From contig NZ_JANIOF010000001.1 of assembly GCF_024733555.1 (NCBI RefSeq), positions 682,001 to 746,000 of the forward strand: DNA of 64,000 bases, read 5' to 3'. A program made the translations under genes and the position numbers. Position 1 is the first letter of the stretch, and the number at the start of each line of letters is the position of its first letter. Below the pieces are notes generated by a model that saw nothing but the letters and a program-made list of their open reading frames with translations, was not told the origin of the DNA and did not search any database. Shown here piece after piece: positions 1 to 9,242 of the stretch. Source of the stretch: Paenibacillus sp. SC116. Its GTDB lineage: Bacteria > Bacillota > Bacilli > Paenibacillales > Paenibacillaceae.

Positions 1-1
1 G

Positions 2-1057
2 AGCGGAACGCTGTTCGAGGGCATCCAGCGTTGGTCAGAACGCAAGGCATTCCTAACGCACGAAGACGTAAAAACGCGCTCCAAAACGGCACTTAAGTGG
101 CAGATCGCACAGGGCATCCAGCATGTCCGGACACATGTAGACGTCACCGATCCAAGCTTGACCGCCGTTAAAGCGCTGCTTGAAGTGAAAGAAGAAATGT
201 CATCATACATTGATATACAGCTTGTTGCTTTTCCGCAAGAAGGCATTCATTCTTACCCGAACGGTGCGGAATTGCTGGAAGAGGCGTTGAAAATGGGCGT
301 TGACGTGGTCGGCGGCATTCCGCACTTCGAATTCACTAGGGAATATGGCGTTGATTCGATGAAGGTCGCATTTGACCTCGCTGAAAAATACGACCGTCTT
401 GTCGACATCCATTGCGACGAAATCGATGATGAGCAATCCCGTTTCTTGGAGGTTGTTGCTAAAGAAGCCTACGAACGCGGGCTAGGCTCCCGCACGACGG
501 CAAGCCACACGACGGCGATGGGGTCATACAATGATGCATATACGTACAAATTGTTTAGATTGCTGAAGATGGCTGACCTTAATTTCGTCTCTAATCCTTT
601 GGTCAACATCCACCTGCAAGGACGCTTCGACACGTATCCGAAAAGAAGAGGGCTGACTCGTGTCAAAGAGCTACAGGAAGCTGCTCTTAATGTATGCTTC
701 GGTCATGATGACATCTTTGATCCATGGTATCCGTTAGGTACGGGCAACATGCTTCAGGTTCTGCACATGGGCATACATGCTTCGCAGCTGCTCGGTTACG
801 ATCAAATCGTGAATTCAATCGACTTGATTACGAAAAATAGCGCAAGAACGCTGCATATCGAGGATGTGTACGGCATTGAAGAAGGTAAAGATGCCAACTT
901 CATCGTTCTTGAGGCAGAGAACGAATATGAGGCTATTCGTAAACAAGCCGGAGTGCTTTATTCGTTCAGAGGTGGCCGCAAAATCGCGGAAACAAAGCCA
1001 CGTGATACGTCGATCATTCTTGAGGGCGGTTCGGAGAAGGTTACTTTCAATAAATAA
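2..1057 (+). CDS. codA: Cytosine deaminase, 5' end outside window
   Basis: Metal-dependent amidohydrolase that deaminates cytosine to uracil in pyrimidine salvage; cytoplasmic. The frame is open from base 2, giving about 351 residues of a family usually near 420, so the N-terminal HxH metal motif is beyond the window edge. Visible are [11 protein letters not shown], the DIHCDE metal/catalytic segment (His plus proton-shuttling Glu), ASHTTAMGS with another His ligand, and [19 protein letters not shown], which supplies the late Asp ligand and the CodA-type substrate loop. No frameshift or missing catalytic residue is seen in the visible part. A hairpin follows about 55 bases downstream. Its usual partner, the permease CodB, would have to lie to the left. 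Confident in the family. Confidence 0.93.
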   Translation, partial: SGTLFEGIQRWSERKAFLTHEDVKTRSKTALKWQIAQGIQHVRTHVDVTDPSLTAVKALLEVKEEMSSYIDIQLVAFPQEGIHSYPNGAELLEEALKMGVDVVGGIPHFEFTREYGVDSMKVAFDLAEKYDRLVDIHCDEIDDEQSRFLEVVAKEAYERGLGSRTTASHTTAMGSYNDAYTYKLFRLLKMADLNFVSNPLVNIHLQGRFDTYPKRRGLTRVKELQEAALNVCFGHDDIFDPWYPLGTGNMLQVLHMGIHASQLLGYDQIVNSIDLITKNSARTLHIEDVYGIEEGKDANFIVLEAENEYEAIRKQAGVLYSFRGGRKIAETKPRDTSIILEGGSEKVTFNK

Positions 1058-1110
1058 TCGAATGAATGAAACATGCAATGCATCAAGCAAAGCCTGCGCA
1101 TTAGCCAAAG

Positions 1111-1186
1111 ATCCCCTCATGGTGGACAGGGTAACAAGAGATCGCGTAATCGCGAACTCTTCCTGGATACAAGAGGGGATTTCTTG
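1111..1186 (+). terminator. Branched hairpin downstream of codA
   Basis: An outer stem ATCCCCTC (1111-1118) pairs with GAGGGGAT (1173-1180) and runs into TTTCTTG. Inside, AAGAG/CTCTT (1136-1140, 1157-1161) closes on TCGCG-TAAT-CGCGA. Probably the codA terminator; the branching is more elaborate than usual. Confidence 0.55.
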
Positions 1187-1317
1187 TGCATTCTCATTTA
1201 CGTCCTCAGTTATTATAGTGATGTTCCAAATCTCAGTAGTGGCAGATCAGAGGATTATAAGACTGATAAATTCCATAAAAGATATCGAATATTTCGTCAC
1301 TCAAAAAGCTCTGCTTA

Positions 1318-1596
1318 TTATTTATTCTTTACGACTTCTTGATATAAGGTCTCCAAATACTGCTGAACACTTCGAAGTTCATCTTTTCCTCTTGGAGTAA
1401 TGTCGTATAGGGAGTCCTGGCTATATAGATAACCTTCACTCAAAAGATAATCCAGTTCTTGTTTAACTTGCTGAGGACTAAATAGATAACCGTGACTGTT
1501 AATTTTGGATTGGATTCCGTCAGGCGTAATTGCATGTTGATCCGCATGAAACAACAGGTGAATTCGTGCAAATGAATTTTCGAAATCTGAATGCAT
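1318..1596 (-). CDS. Small winged-helix-like protein
   Basis: Protein of 92 residues with an AAGGGAGA ribosome binding site 8 bases before its ATG. The middle (about residues 25-75) reads as helix-turn-helix plus wing: TPDGIQSKINSHGYLFSPQQ, then a QELDYLLSEGYL recognition-like segment and a YDITPRGKDEL strand-turn, as in PadR-like and other winged-helix proteins. No sensor domain follows, so it would be a minimal DNA-binding protein or a domain-sized relative. It sits alone and converges on codA. The regulator role is inferred from fold-like patterns only. Confidence 0.6.
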   Translation of the reverse strand: MHSDFENSFARIHLLFHADQHAITPDGIQSKINSHGYLFSPQQVKQELDYLLSEGYLYSQDSLYDITPRGKDELRSVQQYLETLYQEVVKNK

Positions 1597-2234
1597 ATTG
1601 AAAAATCTCCCTTTTCATAAATTGTTCAATCACAGTTATTATTATTTTTCTGTCTCTACATTATGTATTTTCAGATATCAATAACTATAAGTTGTATTCT
1701 AACCAATCATGTAATTTCCATGTCCATATCCTACGTTCAATTAGAGATGCATTGAAATGCTATCAACATATTTAAAAGCAATGTGTCACATCGTGAACAT
1801 AGCTAGCTGAAATAATGCTTTATTTTCAATGTTCGAAAGAGGCTGTTGGCATTGCGACTATTCCTCGGATAAAACATAAAATTGATGGTTTACATTAATG
1901 GAAACGCATGGTAAATTGAATACAAATCCTTTAAGTAGTCGCAAATCAAAAGGAGGGCGATCAAGAGCAGTAACAAAAGAAACGATTTCATGAGTTAAAG
2001 CAGTAAAATAACACACCAGAGTTTACAATCATTTGCTTCCCTCACTCCTACTTTACCCTCAAAAATATCATTTCACACTACAGCTATTTCCCTCACTACA
2101 GTCATATCTACTAAGCACTAAATTCCTTCAATCACCTTAAAACAGCTATGTAGCAACAAAGAATTATTCACTTCAGCACAGGACAATTTGAAGATCTTTC
2201 GATAAAGCTGAATCTATGCAAAGGGATTCCTTCT
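1597..2234. other. Gene-poor AT-rich stretch
   Basis: About 640 bases without a supportable gene on either strand. An AAAGGAGGG ribosome-binding-like motif occurs near 1950 but opens no credible reading frame. Probably decayed sequence plus the promoter of the 1318-1596 gene. Confidence 0.5.
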
Positions 2235-2456
2235 TCAAATTTTCACTCCCATGAAGTCTTTTTCTGCTATGCCTTTTTTCCATACCAACTCTCGTTCGAC
2301 TGAAATAATACGCACTATCCACCGTTCAAACTTGACATATTGAGTACAGTATCTCTCTTTGCAGACGAGTTGATTCTTTGCGCATTCTTCACTGCGGCAT
2401 CTATGTATAAATCTCACTTTACATACACCATGATCGGTACAAAATTCGGCTAACAA
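2235..2456 (-). CDS. Cysteine-rich small protein, unknown
   Basis: A frame of 73 residues starts with TTG and has an AAGGAG ribosome binding site 7 bases upstream, which is the main reason to list it. The first half holds six cysteines (CTDHGVC, CRSEEC, LVCKERYC), spaced as in a possible zinc-binding or disulfide-rich fold; the second half is basic and hydrophobic. No signal peptide is seen. It is divergent from the toxin-like gene at 2522. I do not recognise the family, and it may be a chance frame. Confidence 0.35.
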   Translation of the reverse strand: MLAEFCTDHGVCKVRFIHRCRSEECAKNQLVCKERYCTQYVKFERWIVRIISVERELVWKKGIAEKDFMGVKI

Positions 2457-2521
2457 ACGTTTACTCCTTACATTTGTTGAAGCTTTGTAAGAATATGATT
2501 GCCCAAATTAGGAGGGATACT

Positions 2522-3646
2522 ATGAACTTTTTATCTAAAAAGGCATTGTCACTGTTAATGGTAGGTGCAATGAGTCTTTCTTTCTGGGCTCCTGTAAGTG
2601 AAGCTGCAGTTCCAGAGAAGAATCAATATTATAATGTTAAGTTGAAGGCTGATCTTAACAAACAGTGGGATAATCCTAATTCAAGCCAATCTAATAACAG
2701 TGGAGTTAATTTACACTATGCACACAATGGTGATAATCAAAAATACGTATTTTTCCCCCTTGATGGAGGATTGTTTGCCATTGTAAATAAAAGTAGTGGT
2801 AAAGCTACTTCATTTGCAAATTGGGACACAGAGCAGTTGGTACAACAAACTTGGACTGGCGCCACTAGACAACAATGGTATTTACGAAGTCAAGGAAATA
2901 ATGATTTTGAAATTGTAAATCAAGAAAATGGGAAAGTCGCATCTTTTGGATCACGTGGCAGTGAGGAGTTTGTAGATTTGGATCATGCAAATCCTTCTGA
3001 TCCAAATCGGCTATTTCGACTTTCAGCAGCCAATAGCAGCATTACGTTACCAACTTTGCCGGCAATAGGAACTAGACCGATTGCTCCAGTTTATACAACT
3101 GGAAATGTCGATGAACAATTACCTGATACTTCAAGCTCTGCTGTAGTTGGGGCGACTTTATTACCTTTTATCGTAGTACAAGATAACCAAGCGAGTGATT
3201 ATACAAAAATAAACACTTCACCTTATTATGTTCTGGTGAAAGAGGAGTACTGGGAGAAAACGTTCTCAGCGGTTGTTCCAGCTGGACTTACTTACAATTA
3301 TTCATTTACATCGGGTGTGAGTTCTGAAGATCAGCGAACGTTGACGGATACACTTTCAATAACTGTCGGAGCGGATTTTGGATTCGCATTTAAAGCAATA
3401 ACAGCATCAATAAGAACCGAAATCACGAAATCATTACAAACAACAGTTAGTTCAACAACTAGCAAAGCAACAGAAGAAACTGTTTCAAGTAGTGTAACAA
3501 ATCCATCTGGGGTAACAACAGGGTATACAGGATATCAACTGGTAACAAAATATACGTTAAAGAGAGCAGATGGCACACTTGTTCAAGAACCTTGGATTGT
3601 AAAAAACAACAAGATAACAATCGCAAGAAAAAATCCTCCACAATAA
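2522..3646 (+). CDS. Secreted Toxin_10/Tpp-family (BinA/BinB/Cry35-like) protein
   Basis: 374 residues from the ATG at 2522, which has AGGAGGGA just upstream; an upstream in-frame TTG lacks this support. Residues 1-25 form a signal peptide ending in VSEAA. Residues about 30-165 are a ricin-type beta-trefoil, with repeated strands such as QQWYLRSQGNNDFEIVNQ. Residues about 170-374 match the Toxin_10 core as I remember it from Cry35/BinB: a proline-rich linker, then VYTTGNVDE, LLPFIVVQDN, NTSPYYVLVKEEYW and a long Ser/Thr-rich amphipathic strand pair of the aerolysin-like pore-forming type. Size fits the 42-44 kDa family. Such toxins bind gut-cell glycans and make pores in insect midgut. The signal peptide is unusual, since crystal Tpp toxins normally lack one. 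Family placement is by remembered sequence similarity. Confidence 0.82.
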   Translation: MNFLSKKALSLLMVGAMSLSFWAPVSEAAVPEKNQYYNVKLKADLNKQWDNPNSSQSNNSGVNLHYAHNGDNQKYVFFPLDGGLFAIVNKSSGKATSFANWDTEQLVQQTWTGATRQQWYLRSQGNNDFEIVNQENGKVASFGSRGSEEFVDLDHANPSDPNRLFRLSAANSSITLPTLPAIGTRPIAPVYTTGNVDEQLPDTSSSAVVGATLLPFIVVQDNQASDYTKINTSPYYVLVKEEYWEKTFSAVVPAGLTYNYSFTSGVSSEDQRTLTDTLSITVGADFGFAFKAITASIRTEITKSLQTTVSSTTSKATEETVSSSVTNPSGVTTGYTGYQLVTKYTLKRADGTLVQEPWIVKNNKITIARKNPPQ

Positions 3647-3674
3647 TCATTTAGTAGAAAAGCTTATTGTAAAA

Positions 3675-3709
3675 AACCGCTGTAAGTCGCTATTAAAGCG
3701 GCTTTTTTT
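3675..3709 (+). terminator. Terminator of the Tpp-like gene
   Basis: CCGCT (3677-3681) pairs with AGCGG (3697-3701) and is followed by CTTTTTTT. It directly abuts the TTCAT repeat box of the next gene. Confidence 0.85.
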
Positions 3710-3710
3710 G

Positions 3711-3737
3711 TTCATGCTCCGTTCATATTGCATTCAT
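3711..3737 (+). promoter_or_regulatory. TTCAT direct-repeat box, copy A
   Basis: TTCAT occurs at 3711, 3722 and 3733, exactly 11 bases apart. Direct repeats at one helical turn are the binding pattern of OmpR/PhoB-type response regulators. Near-identical boxes stand before the two paralogous hydrolases at 60 and 61 kb. About 10 bases downstream is a block (ACATCTTGGT, then CTAGACTT) that is also conserved in those two and probably includes the -10. Confidence 0.7.
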
Positions 3738-3817
3738 GGAGAGGACATCTTGGTTTGCTAGACTTGCATCAGAGGATCGTAAAGCGATTGTACAGATAAC
3801 AAGAGGAGCTGAACAGT

Positions 3818-4801
3818 TTGACACAACCAGCAGGAAAGGAAGTAAGGAATCGTACAAAAACAAAGACAGTCCTACATATTTTGCTTAAAGTAATCGTCGC
3901 GGTCGTTATAGCCATCCTACTTTTTATCGCGATTGTGTATACCACAAATAAAATCAGCAGTTATACCGAACAAAAAAGATTGGAACCATACGGTCAGTAT
4001 GTATCTGTAGATGGGAAACAGATGAATGTGTTCATTCAAGGTCAAGGTGAAGAAACCATTGTGATTCTTCCTGGTTATGGAACAGCGGCACCTGCACTTG
4101 ATTTTAAGCCACTTATATCAGAGTTAATCCCTTATTATAAAGTCGTAGTGATTGAACCTTTTGGTTACGGTTTGAGCGATCAAACCCAAAAGGGGCGCAG
4201 TACAGCAAATATCGTAAGTGAAATTCATGAAGCGTTACAAAGTCTCCATATAGATCGTTATATTCTCATGGGTCATTCTATTTCGGGGATTTATAGTCTG
4301 GATTATGTGAACCAATATCCAAACGAAGTGAGAGCGTTTATCGGGCTGGATAGCAGTGTTCCATCGCTGAGTGAGCGGAAGATTGATCCATCAGAAATAG
4401 AACCGATTAAATGGTTCCGCAACTTGGGCTTTCCCCGTTTACAATTGAAGCTGAGTGCTGACCCTTATGATGGACTACCCTATGATGAACAAACGAAAGA
4501 ACAGTTGAACATTGTAAGACACAAAAACATGTATAATACAACCCAATTAAATGAGGCAGTGAGCATGTATTCCAACTTTAAAGCAGCAGAACAGCTAACT
4601 TTTCCTCCTCATTTACCTGTCCTATTCTTTGTCCAAGCGAATCACCCTGTGACGGACCGATGGATACCCGAGCATGAGAAGCAAATAGAGGAGTCTGTAC
4701 ATGGAGAAATGGTTTTATTGGATGCGGGACATTATTTATATCGTTCCCATCCAAAAGAAATCTCTGAAAAAATAATGGATTTTACGGGAGGAATAAAATA
4801 A
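3818..4801 (+). CDS. Membrane-anchored alpha/beta hydrolase, paralog A
   Basis: 327 residues; TTG start with AGAGGAG about 10 bases upstream. Residues 18-42 are one membrane helix, so the catalytic domain probably faces outside. The fold markers are the oxyanion segment LPGYGTAAP (84-92), GYGLSD (116-121), the nucleophile elbow MGHSISG with Ser154, and a terminal DAGHYLYR with the catalytic His near 305. No other gene shares its transcript. Two close paralogs lie at 59605-60597 and 60833-61846; all three share YGQ-V-VDGK-MNV-IQGQGEET and the same upstream box. Substrate unknown; an esterase, peptidase or lactonase is possible. The fold is clear. Confidence 0.88.
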   Translation: MTQPAGKEVRNRTKTKTVLHILLKVIVAVVIAILLFIAIVYTTNKISSYTEQKRLEPYGQYVSVDGKQMNVFIQGQGEETIVILPGYGTAAPALDFKPLISELIPYYKVVVIEPFGYGLSDQTQKGRSTANIVSEIHEALQSLHIDRYILMGHSISGIYSLDYVNQYPNEVRAFIGLDSSVPSLSERKIDPSEIEPIKWFRNLGFPRLQLKLSADPYDGLPYDEQTKEQLNIVRHKNMYNTTQLNEAVSMYSNFKAAEQLTFPPHLPVLFFVQANHPVTDRWIPEHEKQIEESVHGEMVLLDAGHYLYRSHPKEISEKIMDFTGGIK

Positions 4802-4808
4802 TTTTAGT

Positions 4809-4836
4809 TGCTTCAAAACCTTATCATCTTGAAGCA
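4809..4836 (+). terminator. Weak hairpin after hydrolase A
   Basis: TGCTTCAA (4809-4816) pairs with TTGAAGCA (4829-4836), followed by TATTTAAA. AT-rich with no clean T-run; a possible weak terminator. Confidence 0.4.
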
Positions 4837-4910
4837 TATTTAAACTAGTTAAGGTAAAAATAAAGATGGTGTATAAACACCAACTAACTACGATGTAGGG
4901 GGACTTTACA

Positions 4911-5084
4911 GTGAATATTCGTGAAGGTCTAATACCAACTGCATTAGGTTTGGCTGTTACAGGTGCAGGTTATGCGATGAAACAAAATCGCGGATCAAAC
5001 AAAATGATTGCTAATACCGTTTTTGGTTTCGGTTTAGCACACGTAGTATTAGGCGTAATAGACCTTGTAGAGCATCGTCGTTAG
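4911..5084 (+). CDS. Small conserved-looking hydrophobic protein, 57 residues
   Basis: GTG start at 4911 with a GGGGGA ribosome binding site 7 bases upstream; it ends with TAG at 5084 and a strong terminator follows. The sequence begins VNIREGLIPTALGLAVTGAG and ends DLVEHRR. It has two hydrophobic segments (about residues 7-22 and 36-53) around a basic loop, consistent with a two-pass membrane miniprotein. I recall similar short proteins in Bacillales, sometimes mislabelled asparagine synthase, but the function is unknown. A small GGTGT/ACACC hairpin (4867-4881) precedes the ribosome binding site. Confidence 0.7.
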   Translation: MNIREGLIPTALGLAVTGAGYAMKQNRGSNKMIANTVFGFGLAHVVLGVIDLVEHRR

Positions 5085-5095
5085 AAACAAGGAGG

Positions 5096-5122
5096 GCCGA
5101 GCTGTGTTAAGCTCGGCTTCTT
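5096..5122 (+). terminator. Terminator of the 57-residue gene
   Basis: GCCGAGCT (5096-5103), a 6-base loop, AGCTCGGC (5110-5117), then TTCTT. Confidence 0.85.
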
Positions 5123-5192
5123 ACATGATAGAAGGTTGAGTAAAAGGTGTTGCGGTCACTGATATTTATAATGATTGCACACGCTCTGTTAA

Positions 5193-7337
5193 TTAAGCAG
5201 GGTAAAGTGTAACCCATCTGGGCTGCTAGCCCAAGCTTCAGAGGCAGCCATTACACAGCAGAGCAATCTTGTTGTTCAGCGAAACTTTGAAGTAAAAGCC
5301 CTTGGAGATATATGGGCGGAGGGCGATCGAGAGCGTAGATTTATAAATGCTCGAAAAGTATTTCAGCCAACAGGTCTATATGCACAAGCCAATGAACAAA
5401 TTAAAATTGAAGTCACAGGTAACAAACCAATTACAGCGGTTATTGGGACACATCGTCATGATCAAGAGTGGGCGATTAGTTATCTATTACAAGCAGGTAT
5501 AAACACCATTTCCTCACCAAATGGCGGTTTGTTGTCTTTTGATAACAGCAACAATGAAGGTAGTATTCAAGTAAATGTAGTAAGTGGGGGTAGTCCTGTT
5601 CCATTCTTTGTATTAGGCAAGCATACAAAAGCGGATTGGCAGGCAATGTTGAATGCTTATCCTACTTCACCTTCTGTTGTTCTTCAATCAGAAAAAGCTC
5701 TCTTCGTTTTCTATTATGCTACTGCTAAAGCTCATATCTTGAATCAAGACCCAGTTCCTGTGTTACAGACTTATGATACGTTTATTGCAGCACAGGATAA
5801 AATATCTGGACTATCTAATTCTGATCCTGATCCTAGACATCGCTTAGATAAGCATTTGATTGGGTTTGTTGAATCACAAACAACCATACCAGGGGCGTAT
5901 GCATATGCAAATTGGGATGGGGCAATTATGCCTAAAGATACTGGAGCAAGTGCCGATACTTTAGACCTTACAAGAATGGGTTGGGGGCAGTATCATGAGG
6001 CAGGTCATTTAAGACAACAAGCACCTTGGAATTGGGATGGGATGACTGAGGTGAATGTAAATCTATATTCTATAGCCGCTAAGAAGGTTCTTAAACCTAC
6101 TGAGCCTGGAAGGTCACAAGGCGAGTACTTAGCTGCTTTCACGTTTGTAGATCAGCCAACCAAAAATTTTTCAAACTCTCATTCAAAATTAGAAATGTTG
6201 TGGCAGCTTAATCTTGCTTTTGGAGATAACTTCTACCCAGAGTTACATCGATTATATCGTGAGATAGCAAAAGCGGATCTGCCAACAACAGATGATCAGA
6301 AAAAACAGGCATTTATTCTAAATACATCAAAAGTGGCCCGCTATGACTTGACGGCTTTCTTTGATAAATGGGGTTTACCTGCAACAAATGAAACACAAAC
6401 AAAGATTAATTCATTGAATTTACCTCTTCTAACTGCACCAATATGGTTTGGGTCAGAGTCCAACATCATTAAACCGACTGATGGAATGGATAAGGTAAAG
6501 GGTATCATTGGGGTAACAACAAATAGCCAAGAGACTTCCAGTGCTTATGATGCAGCAGTACATGCATTTGACGGAAATACAAATAGTATCTGGCATAGTG
6601 AATGGAATAAACAAAATCAGTTTCCTTTCCATATTACAGCCAAGTTCGCAAATCCATCTACATTCTCCAAACTAACCTATCTACCACGACAAACTGGTGG
6701 ACAAAATGGTATTATTACAAATTATAAAATCCTAACTAGTCTTGATGGGGTAACATTCAATCAGATTGCAACAGGCACTTGGGCAAATGACAGCACAGAA
6801 AAGACAGTCACTTTCACACCTACGCTTGCTAAATATGTTCGACTTGAAGTACCTCAAGGTGGTGGCACAAATGGCTTTGCATCTGCAAGTGAGATTAAAA
6901 TCTTTGAAGCACCACAAGCTGTTACAACATATCTCAGCGATATCAATTGGTTCTCTGCCACAATAGGTTGGGGAACCATTCAAAAAGATCGTAGTGTTGA
7001 AGGAAATACACTTAAGTTAAATAACAAGACCTATACAAAAGGTTTGGGTACACATGCTAATAGTGAAATTGTCTACAAACTGAATGGGCAGTACACATCC
7101 TTTGCCGCGCTTGTTAGGGTAGATAATGAGGTAGGTACTGTAGGTTCTGTGGAGTTCCAAGTTGTTGTAGACAATCAAGTTGTATTCTCTAGTGGTAAAA
7201 TGCATAATACTACAGAGGCAAAAGAGGTAAACGTTAATCTTACTGGAAAGAATGAGCTAAAACTTATCGTAACAGATGGTGGAGATGGTATTAATAGTGA
7301 CCATGCCGATTGGGTAAATGCTCGTCTTATTAAATAG
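5193..7337 (+). pseudogene. M60/enhancin-like metallopeptidase with carbohydrate-binding domains; 5' end lost
   Basis: The open frame runs from 5193 (after TAA at 5190), about 714 residues, but has no ATG, GTG or TTG until TTG at 5529, which would cut into the N-terminal domain. The first residues (LLAQASEAA) look like the end of a signal peptide whose start is missing. In order: N-terminal beta-sandwich (VFQPTGLYAQANEQIKI), M60 catalytic domain with HEAGH at 5994-6008 and the downstream Glu at 6048, an F5/8-type-C domain (AFDGNTNSIWHSEW) and a C-terminal NPCBM domain (LGTHANSEIVYKL ... DHADWVNARL). M60 enzymes cut mucin-type glycoproteins; viral enhancins degrade insect peritrophic matrix. 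The catalytic and binding domains look intact, so damage is confined to the start. It could be a recent pseudogene, or be expressed through a non-canonical start without secretion. Confidence 0.8.
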
Positions 7338-7386
7338 TTAGCCAGCAGGTGCAGTAAGTGAGAGGCCAAGTAGGAAGTGGCTAGTT

Positions 7387-7423
7387 GCAAATCACTCCCA
7401 TTATAAAATGGGGGTGATTTTGC
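7387..7423 (+). terminator. Strong hairpin after the M60 gene
   Basis: A 16-bp stem, GCAAATCACTCCCATT (7387-7402) against AATGGGGGTGATTTTGC (7407-7423), with mismatches near the middle. It lies between the peptidase and the next hydrolase gene. Confidence 0.75.
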
Positions 7424-7517
7424 ATTATTTAAACATAATTCAGTTGTGCAGATACATGAATACGTACATAATAAAAATTCAAGTTTAAAATGTAAACATC
7501 TTTGGGAGGTAATATAG

Positions 7518-8234
7518 GTGAAAAAATGGATAAAAGTTGCTGCATACTCTGTATTAAGTATATTCATTGGGGGCATTATTATTTTTTTCGTTTGGTCCCA
7601 GTTTACTTATAAACCAACCGAGGAAGCGCTCTTATTAGCAGAAAATAAAATAGATGAAGGTAACTTAGTGTTTGGACAGAAAGAAGCTAAAACAGGGGTT
7701 ATTTTTTATCAAGGAGCAAAGGTAGAAGTAGAGTCTTATAGTTATTTAGGCAAAGAGCTTATGAACAGTGGATATTTTGTTGTGATGCCCAAATTACCAT
7801 TAAACTTAGCAGTATTGGGAACAAATGCAGCAGACAGTATCATTGAAAAATATCCTGAAATTCAGAAATGGTATGTTGTTGGGCATTCACTGGGTGGATC
7901 CATGATTTCAAGGTATGCATTTCACCATGAAAATAAGGTAGACGGTATTATTTTTTTAGCTTCTTATCCAGCGGATGACTTCTCTACGAAATCAATTCCA
8001 ATGTTATCTATTTATGGTGAAGTAGATGGTTTAGCAACTGTAGAAGAAATAAAAAATAGAGAAAATGTAATGTCAAAGAATACAACTATGCACATGATAA
8101 AAGGAGGTAATCATGCTAATTTTGGTATGTATGGTGAGCAAAAGGGGGACAATGCTAGTTTAATTACGCCAAAAGCTCAACAAGATGAAACTATAAAAGT
8201 AATGCTCGACTGGTTACAAAAACAACAAAAATAA
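7518..8234 (+). CDS. Membrane-anchored alpha/beta hydrolase
   Basis: 238 residues; GTG start with GGGAGGT upstream. Residues 5-27 are a membrane helix (a signal anchor). The domain resembles short alpha/beta hydrolases of the Abhydrolase_5 kind: VIFYQGAKVEVESYSYLG, nucleophile elbow VVGHSLGGSM, acid in YGEVDGLAT, and histidine in GGNHANFGMYGEQKGD. It is unlike the three paralogs at 3.8, 60 and 61 kb. No regulatory repeat box is seen upstream. Role unknown; a cell-envelope esterase is a guess. Confidence 0.83.
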   Translation: MKKWIKVAAYSVLSIFIGGIIIFFVWSQFTYKPTEEALLLAENKIDEGNLVFGQKEAKTGVIFYQGAKVEVESYSYLGKELMNSGYFVVMPKLPLNLAVLGTNAADSIIEKYPEIQKWYVVGHSLGGSMISRYAFHHENKVDGIIFLASYPADDFSTKSIPMLSIYGEVDGLATVEEIKNRENVMSKNTTMHMIKGGNHANFGMYGEQKGDNASLITPKAQQDETIKVMLDWLQKQQK

Positions 8235-8537
8235 GTTAGCACGCAATTTCTTAAAAACCACAATACAGAACACTTGTTCTTATTAAAATATGTATCATTT
8301 CCCCGCCATTCTTTAAATGTACTACATTTAATCTGCGTCAAAGCGGGTATTACAAAAAGAATCGGGGCTCAAGCGGTTAAGTTCAAAGATTGCCGTCCAA
8401 ATGGATATGCGCTGCTTGAATAGCACGTACTAAAGTTGAAGATTGAAATTTCAGCAAGTTGACATCATGCTTCGTCCACTCCATATCATCTCGCATCTCA
8501 TAATCTAAAATATGTTGAATAAGGAGATTGATAGATT
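8235..8537. other. Intergenic stretch without recognisable genes
   Basis: About 300 bases. I find no supported frame and no strong hairpin. Only the AAGGAGA ribosome binding site of the next gene (8521-8527) is evident. Confidence 0.5.
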
Positions 8538-8909
8538 ATGAGAAAAGCACCTTTGAAAAGCAAAAAGGGAGCAGTACAGTCGGGGAAGAAGATCATAAGC
8601 CATAAAAGAATCGTTGTAAGTATTAAAAATGTCGTTCGAATTACGCAACTTGGCGATGGTTTTGCAAGGTTTGCCTTGGCACCGGTGACTATACCTGCAT
8701 TTAGCTCTAGAAACATTACGGCTAGTATGAACGGGTACAACATGATTAGTGGTTCTTGGTTTTTAACTGGCACACAACAAGGTACACAACGAGGTTATGT
8801 GCACAATAACTATTCATCAGGAGAAAGCACATGGTTCTTCACTGCCTGGAATCCATCAAATGTAGCCATATCTGCTTTTTTTGTTGTTATTGGGAAGAGA
8901 AAGCCATAA
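8538..8909 (+). CDS. Unknown protein, 123 residues
   Basis: ATG start with AAGGAGA ten bases upstream. The first 25 residues are very basic (RKAPLKSKKGAVQSGKK); the rest is beta-rich with many Ser, Asn, Phe and Trp residues (SGSWFLTGTQQGTQRGYVH, STWFFTAWNPSN), and the end is again basic. No signal peptide or catalytic motif is seen. The pattern suggests a small beta-sandwich protein of coat, exosporium or phage-structural type, but I do not recognise the family. It is monocistronic, with hairpins downstream. Confidence 0.6.
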   Translation: MRKAPLKSKKGAVQSGKKIISHKRIVVSIKNVVRITQLGDGFARFALAPVTIPAFSSRNITASMNGYNMISGSWFLTGTQQGTQRGYVHNNYSSGESTWFFTAWNPSNVAISAFFVVIGKRKP

Positions 8910-9062
8910 GCATCTATTCGCATCAACGTTGAAGAATGTTCACAAAAGATTTGAGTTTATCTATTGTAATTAGCTATGTTAAGGATAAACTAAAAGGGAG
9001 CATGCAATTTTAATTCTACAGCGCGTGGAACACCCGTTTCACTCACATTGAAAATATAGTAG

Positions 9063-9084
9063 AAGACTACAAAGGCGTAGTCTT
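9063..9084 (+). terminator. Small perfect hairpin
   Basis: AAGACTAC (9063-9070) and GTAGTCTT (9077-9084) around a 6-base loop, about 150 bases after the 8538-8909 gene. It lacks a T-run and may act with the next hairpin. Confidence 0.45.
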
Positions 9085-9091
9085 ACTAAAG

Positions 9092-9160
9092 CAAAGAGGC
9101 TTAAGGTTATAGCATTCCTACTTCATAGGAAGCGGTATAACTTTAGGCCTCTTTGTGTTT
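9092..9160 (+). terminator. Long imperfect hairpin before eutQ
   Basis: CAAAGAGGC at 9092 pairs with GCCTCTTTG ending at 9155; inner arms TTAAGGTTATA/TATAACTTTA and TTCCTA/TAGGAA extend the stem to about 25 bp with small bulges, followed by a T-rich tail. Probably a terminator; a transcribed structured leader or a repeat relic is also possible. Confidence 0.6.
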
Positions 9161-9242
9161 ATTTTCTGGTAATGGTTGCTTTGCTCATTGAAAGTAAGAC
9201 GGTTTCTACAAAACTGCACCTTAGAAGTAGAGGAGAGTACTC

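Noticed and set aside
864-1400. Plus-strand frame of 178 residues overlapping the end of codA
   Set aside because: Out of frame with codA, no ribosome binding site, low-complexity translation, and it overlaps both codA and the small minus-strand gene.
7175-7576. Minus-strand frame of 133 residues between the M60 gene and the next hydrolase
   Set aside because: It runs through the M60 3' end and the strong terminator hairpin and has no coding-like motifs.
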